Of a stretch of 64,000 nt of DNA, positions 42,171 through 50,440 are shown in pieces. Every line of letters starts with the position of its first letter. Positions within the stretch are counted from its first letter, which is position 1. The translations under genes and the position numbers were made by a program. The stretch lies in the NCBI RefSeq assembly GCF_014697125.1, contig NZ_JACJRG010000006.1, positions 124,001-188,000 on the forward strand, written 5' to 3'. The stretch comes from Anabaena minutissima FACHB-250. GTDB lineage: Bacteria; Cyanobacteriota; Cyanobacteriia; Cyanobacteriales; Nostocaceae. The notes below the pieces were generated by a model. The model saw only the letters and a program-made list of their open reading frames with translations, did no database searches and had not been told where the DNA came from.

Positions 42171-43037
42171 ACTAAATCCGCAGATGTCAGCGCCAAAAAA
42201 TTAATCAGCCTTGCACCCGACAATTGGGTAAGATGGGTAACTCAAATGCCTGATATCGTTGCGGGAGAAATTCTTAATTCTGAATTTCAGTGGATTAGCC
42301 GAGAAAGTGATGTTTTAGTCCGTGTCACCAGTTCTGAACACGGTGAATTTCTGGTTCTCAACGAATTGCAATTACGCTACCAACGCCAAATGCCGCGCCG
42401 AATGCGTGCTTATGCAGCACTGGCGGAAGAAAAATATAATTTACCTACGTACCCTGTTTTAATTAATATTCTCAAAACGAGTAACGAAGAAATACCTACA
42501 AGCTTTACATCAAATCTGGCAGGGTTACGAGCAATCCAAGATTATCGGGTGATTAACCTTTGGGAAGTTGATGTGAATATTGCCTTAAAACAACCCTTAC
42601 CATGCTTATTGCCATTTGTTCCGATTCTCAAAGGTGGTGAGGATGAGTCTCTCATTCGAGAAGCACTGCAAATTCTCCGTGCAGATGAACAGTTAAACCA
42701 ATTAGAAACAGTATTAGCTTTTTTTGCTACGTTTGTTTTAGAGAGTAACTTAGTTCAAGAGATTATGAGGTGGGATATGACTGTATTACGTGAATCACCC
42801 TGGTATCAAGAAATTTTGCGTGAAGGTGAAGCACGCGGTGAAGCACGCGGTGAAGCACGCGGTGAACGGCGTGGAGTAATATCTAGTATCGAAATTAATT
42901 TAGAGGCAAAATTTGGCGAGGATGGCTTGCAATTGCTGCCACAAATCAATCAAATTAGTGACATAGCACAATTGAAAGAAATTTTACGCCATGTTATTAC
43001 AGCAATCACAATTGAGGAATTACGTCAACTGCTGTAG
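42168..43037 (+). CDS. Rpn-family (PD-(D/E)XK nuclease-like) protein
   Basis: The 289-residue protein resembles the Rpn/YhgA-like putative transposase-nuclease family common in cyanobacteria: an N-terminal nuclease-like core (ESDVLVRVTSSEHGEFLVLN, ELQLRYQRQMPRRMRAYAAL), a middle helical part, a GEAR tandem repeat (about 220-235) and a helical C-terminus (SIEINLEAKFG). Rpn proteins are DNA nucleases implicated in recombination and phage defence; activity here is inferred. TTG is the start, with GGAG nine bases upstream, supplied by a dispersed repeat. Confidence 0.75.
   Translation: MTKSADVSAKKLISLAPDNWVRWVTQMPDIVAGEILNSEFQWISRESDVLVRVTSSEHGEFLVLNELQLRYQRQMPRRMRAYAALAEEKYNLPTYPVLINILKTSNEEIPTSFTSNLAGLRAIQDYRVINLWEVDVNIALKQPLPCLLPFVPILKGGEDESLIREALQILRADEQLNQLETVLAFFATFVLESNLVQEIMRWDMTVLRESPWYQEILREGEARGEARGEARGERRGVISSIEINLEAKFGEDGLQLLPQINQISDIAQLKEILRHVITAITIEELRQLL
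42825..42872 (+). repeat. Four 12-base in-frame repeats (GEAR) in the Rpn-family gene
   Basis: GGTGAAGCACGC occurs three times exactly, and the fourth unit is GGTGAACGGCGT. They encode Gly-Glu-Ala-Arg units. Exact repeats of this sort can change copy number by slippage. Confidence 0.9.
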
Positions 43038-43072
43038 TACAATTCAACAGGTGAATTTTTTAAAGCACAATG

Positions 43073-44071
43073 CTAACCCAATAAATCAGCGCGGGGTTTA
43101 AAGGTTTCAATTTGCCGTAACTTTTCGTATAGTTCTCGTTCTTCCTGGCTAATGTTTTTCGGGGTAACTATTTGGATTTCGACCAATTGATCACCACGTT
43201 TTCCCTCTTCGATGGGATAACCTTTATTAGCCAAGCGGAATCTTTGACCAGACCTAACTCCTGGAGGGATGGTCATTTTCACAGGGCCATCCAGAGTGGG
43301 TGCTTCGACCTGTCCGCCTAAGACTGCTTCAGTGGGAGTTACTGGCACTTGGCAAGATATATTAGATCCTTCCAGTTTAAATAATGGATGAGGCTCGACG
43401 GTAATTTTTAAGTAGAGGTCGCCGCCACCAATGCCTTGATTTCGTAGGCGGATACTTTGCCCTGTCACCATACCGGGGGGCATATTCACTTCTAGCGATC
43501 GCCCGTCTTCTAGTCTAATGCGTTCTGTTCCACCTTGATACGCTTTTTCTAATGGTAGGGTTAACCTAGCTTCGATATCTCGACGAGTGGGACGCGGTGG
43601 GTTTTTCGGAACTGTGTATTGGACTTTACTTTTTGGGGAACGGAAGGGATCAGTAGTAGTGCTGCTACTTGCCCCATTCCTAGTGTCTTGGCGAACACCA
43701 ACACCCACAACTTGATTAATAAAGTCCTCAAAATTGGCAAACTGGCTAGGATCTACATTTTGATTGGGATTGCGTTCTGCTGTACGTTCCCAAGCTTTAG
43801 CTTTTGGTGTTTGTTTGCTAAAGCCTTTTTGCTTCCAGTAACGGCTAAATTGGTCGTACTGCGCTCGTTTAGCGGTGTCAGAAAGAACTTCGTAAGCTTC
43901 CCCAATATCTTTAAATTTGTCTTCTGCTGCTTTGTTGCCTGGGTTGAGATCAGGGTGATATTGTCTAGCTAACCGCCGATAATTCTTTTTAATGTCCTCA
44001 TTGGTAGCATCTTTATCTACCCCTAAAATTTCGTAGTAATCTCGAAAATTCTGCAAATTCTGCATATTCAT
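43073..44071 (-). CDS. DnaJ-like co-chaperone without zinc finger (CbpA type)
   Basis: The 332-residue protein has a J domain (about 9-75; [23 protein letters not shown] in RQYHPDLNP). A Gly-poor linker follows, then the DnaJ C-terminal substrate domains (about 160-325; [33 protein letters not shown]). The Cys-rich zinc domain of DnaJ is absent. It lies 204 bases downstream of dnaK in the same direction, so it probably serves that DnaK. A perfect 19-base-pair inverted repeat lies 28 bases upstream of the ATG. Confidence 0.92.
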   Translation of the reverse strand: MNMQNLQNFRDYYEILGVDKDATNEDIKKNYRRLARQYHPDLNPGNKAAEDKFKDIGEAYEVLSDTAKRAQYDQFSRYWKQKGFSKQTPKAKAWERTAERNPNQNVDPSQFANFEDFINQVVGVGVRQDTRNGASSSTTTDPFRSPKSKVQYTVPKNPPRPTRRDIEARLTLPLEKAYQGGTERIRLEDGRSLEVNMPPGMVTGQSIRLRNQGIGGGDLYLKITVEPHPLFKLEGSNISCQVPVTPTEAVLGGQVEAPTLDGPVKMTIPPGVRSGQRFRLANKGYPIEEGKRGDQLVEIQIVTPKNISQEERELYEKLRQIETFKPRADLLG

Positions 44072-44099
44072 TTAATTAGCTTTTAAATTTTAGATTTTA

Positions 44100-44148
44100 G
44101 TAATTGGTAATTAGTAATGGATAATATCAATTACTAATTACCAATTAC
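44100..44148 (-). promoter_or_regulatory. Long perfect inverted repeat in the dnaJ-like leader
   Basis: A 19-base arm (44100-44118, GTAATTGGTAATTAGTAAT) and its exact complement (44130-44148) enclose an 11-base loop. It is all A/T-rich and is composed of the intergenic TTAGTAATTGG-type repeat. It lies between dnaK and the dnaJ-like gene on their shared strand, so it may end part of the dnaK message or cover the downstream ribosome-binding region. Confidence 0.55.
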
Positions 44149-44227
44149 CAATTACTAAATCCGAATTCAGGAAGAAGGGGTTTAAGGGTGTAGGGGACAA
44201 AGTAGGCAATGTAAATTATATTTCCCA

Positions 44228-44270
44228 TGCCTAATGCCCAATGCCCAATGCCCAATGCCCAATGCCTCAT
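44228..44270. repeat. STRR of CCCAATG heptamers after dnaK
   Basis: About six CCCAATG/CCTAATG units end just before the dnaK stop codon at 44276. They lie between dnaK and the inverted repeat. Confidence 0.85.
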
Positions 44271-44275
44271 TCCCT

Positions 44276-46345
44276 TTATAACCAATCATCATCTTCATCC
44301 CAATTATCTTGGTAACTCGGCCGGGCAGAACGACGTGGAGGGGGACTGCTATCGTAGGTAGAACGGCGATCGCGTTCATAATCTCTGTTATAGTCTCGCT
44401 TGTAAGAGTCGCGTTCAGAGTAGCTATCGCGATAATTATCTCTAGAAAAGTCGCGATCGCGTTCTTTGTCTTTATCGCCTGTAAAGATGTCCCGAATTGT
44501 GCCGAATAAATCGTCGTCTTCGTCCTCAGCATAATACTCGCGGACTTCCCGATTCAGTTCATACAAAGCATCTTGCAAGTCAACATAGGCTTGATCGATG
44601 CCGCGATCGTCATCTTCTTTGAGACTGTCCCGCAGTTCTCGGCTAATATTATCAATGCGTTGGCGACGGTTACGGGCAAACTGCATTCCAAATTCTAAGG
44701 CGACTTCTCTTAGCTGTCGTTCGGCTTGCAAAATCAAAGCTTCCGAACGGGTACGTTTTTCTACCCTTTCTTTGCGTTCTCGATCAACATCAGCATATTT
44801 TTGAGCATCCTGAATCATCCGGTTAACTTCAGACTCACTCAAAGTAGAAGCACCTTGAATGGTGATACTCTGTTCTCTGCCGGTGGTTCTATCTAAGGCT
44901 GTAACCTGTAAAATCCCGTTAGCATCAATATCTAACGACACTTGAATTTGTGGGATTCCCCGTGGTGCGGGTGGAATACCATAGAGTTTGAACCTGCCCA
45001 AAGATTTATTATCATCTGCCATTTCCCGTTCACCTTGGGCAACGTGGATTTCCACGCTGTTTTGGTTATTTTCTGAGGTCGAGAAAATATCAGAACGGCG
45101 GACTGGGATAGTCGTATTGCGGGGAATCAACTTTTTCATTACGCCGCCGATGGTTTCTAAGCCCAAAGATAAGGGCGTAACATCCAATAGCAGCACATCT
45201 TTAAATTCCCCCGCCAGAATACCTGCTTGAATGGCTGCACCCATCGCTACAACTTCATCAGGATTGACATTTTCGCTGGGTTCAATGCCAATCATATCCC
45301 GCACCAGTTGTTTTACCATTGGCATTCGTGTAGAACCACCAACTAGTACGACTTCTTCAATGTCGTCTGGACGCAAGCCTGCATCTTTTAAAGCCCGTTT
45401 GACTGGGGTGCGAATACGTCCTAATAAGTCAGCACACAAACCCTCAAACTGGGAGCGTGTGAGGCGAGTTTCTAGATGTTTGGGGCCGTCTTCCGTGGCA
45501 GTGATAAAGGGTAAGTTAATGTCCGTGACGCTGACGGCAGAAAGTTCGATTTTGGCTTTTTCTGCGGCTTCCATCAAACGTTGCAAAGCTTGGCGATCGC
45601 GTCTTAAGTCTACACCTTCGGCTTCTAAAAATTGCTCTGCTAACCAATCAACTACTTTTTTATCAAAGTCATTACCACCTAGTTGGGTATCACCACTGGT
45701 AGATTTAACTTCAAATACCCCATCGCCTACTTCCAGAATTGATACGTCAAATGTCCCACCACCCAAGTCAAATACTAAGATGGTTTCCGTATAACCCCGA
45801 TCTAACCCATAAGCTAGGGATGCGGCTGTCGGTTCGTTGAGAATCCGCAACACTTCCAATCCAGCAATCCTACCTGCATCGCGGGTTGCTTGCCTTTGGG
45901 AATCATTAAAATAAGCCGGAACTGTAATTACTGCCCCTGTGACTTGTGCGCCTAAGTAGGTGCTGGCATCGTCTGCCAATTTTTTCAGCACCATTGCCGA
46001 GATTTCTTCGGAGGCAAAGTCTTTATTGAGACGGGGACAGGCAATCTTGATATTACCTACATCGTCTTTACGGATAGTGTAGGGTACACGCTTCGATTCT
46101 GAGTTCAGTTCGCCGTACTTACGCCCAATGAAGCGTTTAACTGCAAAATAAGTATTTTGTGGATTGAGGACTGTTTGCCGTCTTGCCATTTGCCCAACCA
46201 CCCGTTCGCCTTCTTTGCTGAAGCCAACTACGGAGGGGGTTGTTCGCATTCCTTCTGCATTGGCAATCACCACCGGCTTGCCACCCTCCATTACGGCGAC
46301 TACTGAGTTGGTTGTACCCAAGTCGATGCCGACTACCTTGCCCAT
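44276..46345 (-). CDS. dnaK: Hsp70 chaperone DnaK with Arg/Asp/Tyr-rich tail
   Basis: The 689-residue Hsp70 has the ATPase motifs [28 protein letters not shown] and [13 protein letters not shown]. The substrate domain is normal ([30 protein letters not shown] earlier). The last 65 residues are a low-complexity tail of RD, RDY and SERD units ending DEDDDWL, unlike the GG-rich EEVD-like ends of other DnaKs. Nostoc genomes carry several dnaK paralogues; this tail marks one of the specialised ones. GGAG lies about 12 bases upstream of the ATG. Confidence 0.96.
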   Translation of the reverse strand: MGKVVGIDLGTTNSVVAVMEGGKPVVIANAEGMRTTPSVVGFSKEGERVVGQMARRQTVLNPQNTYFAVKRFIGRKYGELNSESKRVPYTIRKDDVGNIKIACPRLNKDFASEEISAMVLKKLADDASTYLGAQVTGAVITVPAYFNDSQRQATRDAGRIAGLEVLRILNEPTAASLAYGLDRGYTETILVFDLGGGTFDVSILEVGDGVFEVKSTSGDTQLGGNDFDKKVVDWLAEQFLEAEGVDLRRDRQALQRLMEAAEKAKIELSAVSVTDINLPFITATEDGPKHLETRLTRSQFEGLCADLLGRIRTPVKRALKDAGLRPDDIEEVVLVGGSTRMPMVKQLVRDMIGIEPSENVNPDEVVAMGAAIQAGILAGEFKDVLLLDVTPLSLGLETIGGVMKKLIPRNTTIPVRRSDIFSTSENNQNSVEIHVAQGEREMADDNKSLGRFKLYGIPPAPRGIPQIQVSLDIDANGILQVTALDRTTGREQSITIQGASTLSESEVNRMIQDAQKYADVDRERKERVEKRTRSEALILQAERQLREVALEFGMQFARNRRQRIDNISRELRDSLKEDDDRGIDQAYVDLQDALYELNREVREYYAEDEDDDLFGTIRDIFTGDKDKERDRDFSRDNYRDSYSERDSYKRDYNRDYERDRRSTYDSSPPPRRSARPSYQDNWDEDDDWL

Positions 46346-46663
46346 GCGTTACTCTTCTCCTAGTGTGACTTATACATATATTATGATTGGGCGGAACTAC
46401 CTCTAGCTTAGTGCTACAGGGTAAAATTGCCTCAATGGTATAATAGAGATCATCGAAGCAAAAATTGGAGGAATTAAAGCTTGAGGAGTTAGTTGCAAGA
46501 CTAGGATAGCATTCACCATGCTGAGTATGTCCTAGAACCCTGAAATCTTGTACTCCATTGACTTAAGTTCATTGCTGCTTTAAGTTGGGAAATCCCCCTA
46601 TAAATCTTTGTTTTTTGCTTTATCCCTACATGATAAATTTGAGATTAAAAATCTTCTAAACAC
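46346..46663. other. 318-base divergent region, dnaK and M28 peptidase
   Basis: No CIRCE-like inverted repeat (TTAGCACTC, 9-base spacer, GAGTGCTAA) was found. No ORF of note. Both promoters must lie here. Confidence 0.4.
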
Positions 46664-47512
46664 TTGAATTTACAAGAGAGATTACATAATCACCTCCAAC
46701 AGATAGCCAGAGAACGCGATCCTTACATGGCGACGGCGGGACATTTCTTTGTCCAAGAATACATCCGCCAAGAATTTTCTCAATGGGGAAGTGTGGAAAT
46801 CCACACCTTTGCTGTTAACAATAGAAATTTTCATAATCTCATCCTCAATTTACCTGCCCAATCTACACCCAAAAAACAGGATTTACCTCCAATTCTAATT
46901 GGCGCACACTATGATGCTGTACCGGGAACGTCAGGGGCTGATGATAATGCTACAGGTGTGGCGGTTCTGCTGGAATTAGCGAGGAAGTTTGCCGCACAAC
47001 CAGCTAAATATCCCTTGCGACTGATGGCTTTTGATATGGAGGAATATGGTTTGTTGGGTAGTGCTGACTATGCAGCCTTACTGCGACAACAAAAGCAACC
47101 TTTACGCTTGATGATGTCTCTAGAAATGTTGGGATATCGTGATTTTACCCCTGGTAGCCAAAGTTATCCCCCTCCTTTAGAACGCTTTTACCCAGATACG
47201 GGTGATTTTATTGCTTTAATTGGCAATTTACGTACAATTCCGGATTTAATCGGCATGAGTCGCAGTATTCGCCAAGCTGGGATATCAAGTCAGTGGCTAC
47301 CAGTACCAAATAGAGGCTTGATAGTCCGTCAAACCAGATTAAGCGATCATGCTCCGTTCTGGGATGCAGGTTATCCAGCCATGATGGTGACAGACACAGC
47401 TTTTTTGAGAAATCCTCACTATCATCAACGTAGTGACACAATTGCTACTTTAGATTTCGATTTTCTTGTTGGTGTCTGCGAAGGTTTGGAATTGGCTATT
47501 AGGAAGGTGTAG
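46664..47512 (+). CDS. M28 family zinc aminopeptidase
   Basis: The 282-residue protein has the two-zinc ligands of the M28 family in order: His and Asp in GAHYDAVPGTSGADDNATG, Glu in FDMEEYGLLGSADY, and His in the C-terminal HYHQRSDT, with SDHAPFWDAGYPAMMVTDT. It has no signal peptide, so it is probably cytoplasmic. The TTG start is the only early candidate, and no good ribosome-binding site precedes it. The last codons run into heptamer repeats shortly after the stop. Confidence 0.88.
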   Translation: MNLQERLHNHLQQIARERDPYMATAGHFFVQEYIRQEFSQWGSVEIHTFAVNNRNFHNLILNLPAQSTPKKQDLPPILIGAHYDAVPGTSGADDNATGVAVLLELARKFAAQPAKYPLRLMAFDMEEYGLLGSADYAALLRQQKQPLRLMMSLEMLGYRDFTPGSQSYPPPLERFYPDTGDFIALIGNLRTIPDLIGMSRSIRQAGISSQWLPVPNRGLIVRQTRLSDHAPFWDAGYPAMMVTDTAFLRNPHYHQRSDTIATLDFDFLVGVCEGLELAIRKV

Positions 47513-47519
47513 AAGACTC

Positions 47520-47645
47520 ACTACTCAGCACGCTGCTCAACGCCCCGCTACCGCTAACAGCACTCACTACTCACTACTCAGCACTCACTACTCAGCACGG
47601 GCTAAACGCCCCGCTCCGCTAACAGCACTCAGCACTCACTACTCA
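47520..47645. repeat. Two GGCTAAACGCC-type elements and CTCACTA heptamers
   Basis: Variants CTCAACGCCCCGCTACCGCT and GGGCTAAACGCCCCGCTCCG, separated and flanked by ACTCACT/ACTCAGC units, fill the gap between the convergent M28 and bestrophin genes and reach the bestrophin stop codon. Confidence 0.85.
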
Positions 47646-48613
47646 GGAGGCAGAAGGGGTAATTCAGTATTTTCAGGCGATCGCACATTGAATGATAAGC
47701 TAATTAAATCATCAATATTCCGTTTCATGGTGTGACAAATTGCATCTAATGGTAAATCATTGGCATCATAACCAAAGGGGTTTTCTATCTCTAAACCAAT
47801 GGCTTCAATTCCAAATAAAGTAAAACTTACCAACGCTACAACTGCACCTGTCCACCATTCTAAACTCTGTACCATCTGAAATGGTAAAAGCAAGCAATAC
47901 AGTAATAATAATTGCTTCAAATGGATAGAATAGGCTAGAGGCATGGGTGTTTTTAAAATTCGTTCACAACCCCCCAAATTATCTATTAAATTATTTAATA
48001 ATCCTTGTATTGATATTAATTGATATGAGTTGAGGCGATTTTGTCTATGCTGTCTTTGTAAATAATCCCCAATCCAAAAGGCTATTTCTAAGGGGGGATT
48101 ATTCATATTTATGAGTTTAAAATATTTAGATGATGACATTAATTCTTCTAACTCATTATTTACTGGTTCGCTACGTAAATGTAATTTGGTAGCTACAGCA
48201 AAAGCCACTAATAAATATAAAACATTGATTTTGTTCTCTTTATCTTTTGGGGATACTTCATCAATAGATACTAAAATTTGCCTAGCTAGATTGCGGACGT
48301 TATTTACTATAGATCCCCAAAATTTTCTACCTTCCCAAAAGCGATCGTAAGCTGTATTGGTACGAAAAACTAATAATAGACCTAAAACAATACTAGGAAT
48401 AATAGTTCCTAAAATTGGTTGGGACACAGGTAATTTTAAATAATAAAGTAAGGAAACTAAAACTCCAAATAAGCCACAGCCAATAACACGTTGATATATT
48501 GATGAAATAACTGAACCTTTAAACTGAAAAGCCATTTGCAACCATTGCATTCTTTCAACCTTCATGGTAGGTATAGTAGTCCTATTTAATTTGTAGAAAT
48601 TACGATACTTCAA
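47639..48613 (-). CDS. Bestrophin-family membrane protein
   Basis: The 324-residue protein matches the bacterial bestrophin (UPF0187) family: VLGLLLVFRTNTAYDRFWEG, RKFWGSIVNNVRNLARQI, and near the C-terminus GIEAIGLEIENPFGYDANDL then PLDAICHTMKRNI. Four membrane helices are predicted. Bestrophins are anion channels; in photosynthetic cells some adjust the thylakoid proton motive force or bring bicarbonate to carboxysomes. The role here is not determined. A second Met at residue 17 (48565) is an alternative start. Confidence 0.88.
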   Translation of the reverse strand: MKYRNFYKLNRTTIPTMKVERMQWLQMAFQFKGSVISSIYQRVIGCGLFGVLVSLLYYLKLPVSQPILGTIIPSIVLGLLLVFRTNTAYDRFWEGRKFWGSIVNNVRNLARQILVSIDEVSPKDKENKINVLYLLVAFAVATKLHLRSEPVNNELEELMSSSKYFKLINMNNPPLEIAFWIGDYLQRQHRQNRLNSYQLISIQGLLNNLIDNLGGCERILKTPMPLAYSIHLKQLLLLYCLLLPFQMVQSLEWWTGAVVALVSFTLFGIEAIGLEIENPFGYDANDLPLDAICHTMKRNIDDLISLSFNVRSPENTELPLLPPE

Positions 48614-48796
48614 AACTTCGGTTTCTTTGCAAAACTGAGGTTCTCGAATTTTAGAAATAACTTAAAAATCATAACGCTGGATATAGCATACGTGGCGTTG
48701 AGGAATTTACACATATAAGGCTCGTATTTGATTTTTGAAACACGCTTATTGGTATAGCAAGTCTAAAGTAGTGCATTAATTTTTGCTAGCCTGTCA

Positions 48797-48834
48797 GCAA
48801 AAAGCGATCGCATACCCAGGCGATCGCTCTTTGC
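48797..48834 (-). terminator. Hairpin made of two HIP1 octamers after map
   Basis: GCAAAAAGCGATCGC and GCGATCGCTCTTTGC pair over 14 of 15 positions around the loop ATACCCAG (sharing edge bases). It lies 13 bases past the map stop. Each arm contains a full HIP1 octamer. AT-rich flanks support a terminator. Confidence 0.6.
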
Positions 48835-48846
48835 TATAATTTTTAA

Positions 48847-49674
48847 TTAAACTTTGGTGCGATCGGTCAAAATTTCATACCCAGTTTCAGTTACCAAAAC
48901 TGTATGCTCAAACTGTGCTGACAAGGAATTATCCACAGTTACAGCAGTCCATCTGTCTGATAAGGTGCGGGTGTGTTTAGAACCAGCATTCAAAATTGGC
49001 TCAATCGCCAAAGTCATGCCGGCACGCAGTTTCACGTTGGGCATTTCCCGTGTACGGTAGTTAAATACTGAGGGTTCTTCGTGTAAGTTGCGTCCTACAC
49101 CATGTCCAGTGAATTCTTCAACTACGCTAAAGCCATTAACTTTGACATGATCTTCAATTGCACCGGCTAAATCAAGCAGATATGCGCCTGCTTTGACTTG
49201 TTCTATACCTTTATAAAGGGCTTCTTCGGCGACGCGAATTAGTTTAGCAGCATCTGGGGTAACTTCACCCACGGCAATTGTAATGCAGGAATCACCATGA
49301 AACCCTTGATAATAAGCACCTGTATCTACTTTTAATACGTCCCCAGCACGAATCACTTTTTTGGGATTGGGGATACCATGCACCACTTCATTATTAATGC
49401 TGGAACAGATAGAACCAGTAAAACCGTGATATCCCTTAAAGCTTGGTGTCGCGTCCATTTCTCGGATGCGTTTTTCTGCATAAGCATCCAAGTCGGCTGT
49501 AGTCATTCCAGGCTTGACTAATTCCGAAATTTCTTTGAGAACAGTAGCGACGATTTTTGCTGATTGCCGCATAATATCAATTTCTCGCGGCGATTTAATT
49601 TCAATCCCCCGGCGTTGTTTGTTGGATTGTGTAGGCTTAGGTGCTTGAGAAAGCAAGTTGGTAAAAATGTTCAT
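48847..49674 (-). CDS. map: Type I methionine aminopeptidase
   Basis: The 275-residue M24A metallopeptidase removes the initiator Met. Metal ligands: two Asp in [19 protein letters not shown], His in [15 protein letters not shown], Glu in AIEPILN and Glu in VLVTETG. It has an N-terminal extension of about 25 residues ([19 protein letters not shown]) before the usual [10 protein letters not shown], short of a zinc-finger type extension. Monocistronic. Confidence 0.95.
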   Translation of the reverse strand: MNIFTNLLSQAPKPTQSNKQRRGIEIKSPREIDIMRQSAKIVATVLKEISELVKPGMTTADLDAYAEKRIREMDATPSFKGYHGFTGSICSSINNEVVHGIPNPKKVIRAGDVLKVDTGAYYQGFHGDSCITIAVGEVTPDAAKLIRVAEEALYKGIEQVKAGAYLLDLAGAIEDHVKVNGFSVVEEFTGHGVGRNLHEEPSVFNYRTREMPNVKLRAGMTLAIEPILNAGSKHTRTLSDRWTAVTVDNSLSAQFEHTVLVTETGYEILTDRTKV

Positions 49675-49806
49675 GGGAAACTAATGATTACTTGCGCTTT
49701 GCCGCTAATTTTGCAGTGTTTATCTAAAGTTTAGTTGAGAAATAATATCTATATTTACGTTAGCTGATTTTTTGTTGCCAATTAGTCAACAGTCAAACTC
49801 TCTTGT

Positions 49807-50295
49807 CTATTTACCAGTGATAATAATCTCCCCTGTCATCCCTGCTTCTGTGTGTCCAGGGATGGAACAACGCAAGCTATATTTTCCTGGTTTCATTGAC
49901 ACAAACACCCATTCCGCCACAGCACCAGGCTTTAGTTCCAGTTCATGAATTGCGCCTTTAATCTCTACTTTTCCAGCTTCAACTTTTTGCGTCCAGATAA
50001 CATCAGCAAAATCTTTAGCTGTAAAGTAGTGTTTCATTTGACTGGGGTTAGTTAGCTTGAGTTGATAACGTTTCCCGGCTACAAAGTCCAAGTGATTTGG
50101 CTCAAATTTGAGTTCGTTAGCAGAATTGCCTAAACTAACTGTAATTTCTGTAGCTGGTTGCTTGAGTAAATCACCAGTAAGATTTGCCGCGATCGCCAGA
50201 CGAGGATGGCTGAAAACTAAACCTAGCAGCAATGTCAAAATTACACAGCTACGCCGAATTAATATCAACCCAGTATAAAAAATCTCCATCAACAT
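49807..50295 (-). CDS. Exported cupredoxin-domain protein
   Basis: The 162-residue protein has an N-terminal signal peptide or anchor (about 10-37, ending RLAIAA). The cupredoxin domain has one-copper ligands in the expected order: His in SQMKHYFTAKDF, then Cys, His and Met in SLRCSIPGHTEAGM. It would be a type 1 copper protein in the periplasm or lumen; the redox partner is unknown. It is not plastocyanin, which lacks the MKHYF pattern. I chose the ATG at 50295; an earlier TTG is in frame. Confidence 0.82.
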   Translation of the reverse strand: MLMEIFYTGLILIRRSCVILTLLLGLVFSHPRLAIAANLTGDLLKQPATEITVSLGNSANELKFEPNHLDFVAGKRYQLKLTNPSQMKHYFTAKDFADVIWTQKVEAGKVEIKGAIHELELKPGAVAEWVFVSMKPGKYSLRCSIPGHTEAGMTGEIIITGK

Positions 50296-50391
50296 TATGA
50301 ACAAGATAATATAGGGACGAGGCAGAAGTTCTTTAATTACGAATTGACCAAATTGGTAATTCGTAATTATGTGGGTTCAAGCACCCATTGA

Positions 50392-50428
50392 TTGCAATTG
50401 CGAATTGCGAATTGCGAATTGCGAATTG
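50392..50428. repeat. STRR of GCGAATT heptamers
   Basis: About five units of GCGAATT (first one GCAATT) lie just downstream of the M16 peptidase gene, between it and the cupredoxin start. Confidence 0.85.
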
Positions 50429-50440
50429 GTTCGACTTCCA

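Noticed and set aside
45231..45794. 187-codon ORF on the plus strand inside dnaK
   Set aside because: Antisense shadow of a highly conserved gene; Ser/Arg-rich composition is a codon mirror of dnaK.
46346..46663. CIRCE element upstream of dnaK
   Set aside because: The 9-9-9 inverted repeat is not present; cyanobacterial dnaK genes generally lack it.
47466..47735. 89-codon ORF across the M28/bestrophin gap
   Set aside because: It is a translation of GGCTAAACGCC and heptamer repeats overlapping both genes.
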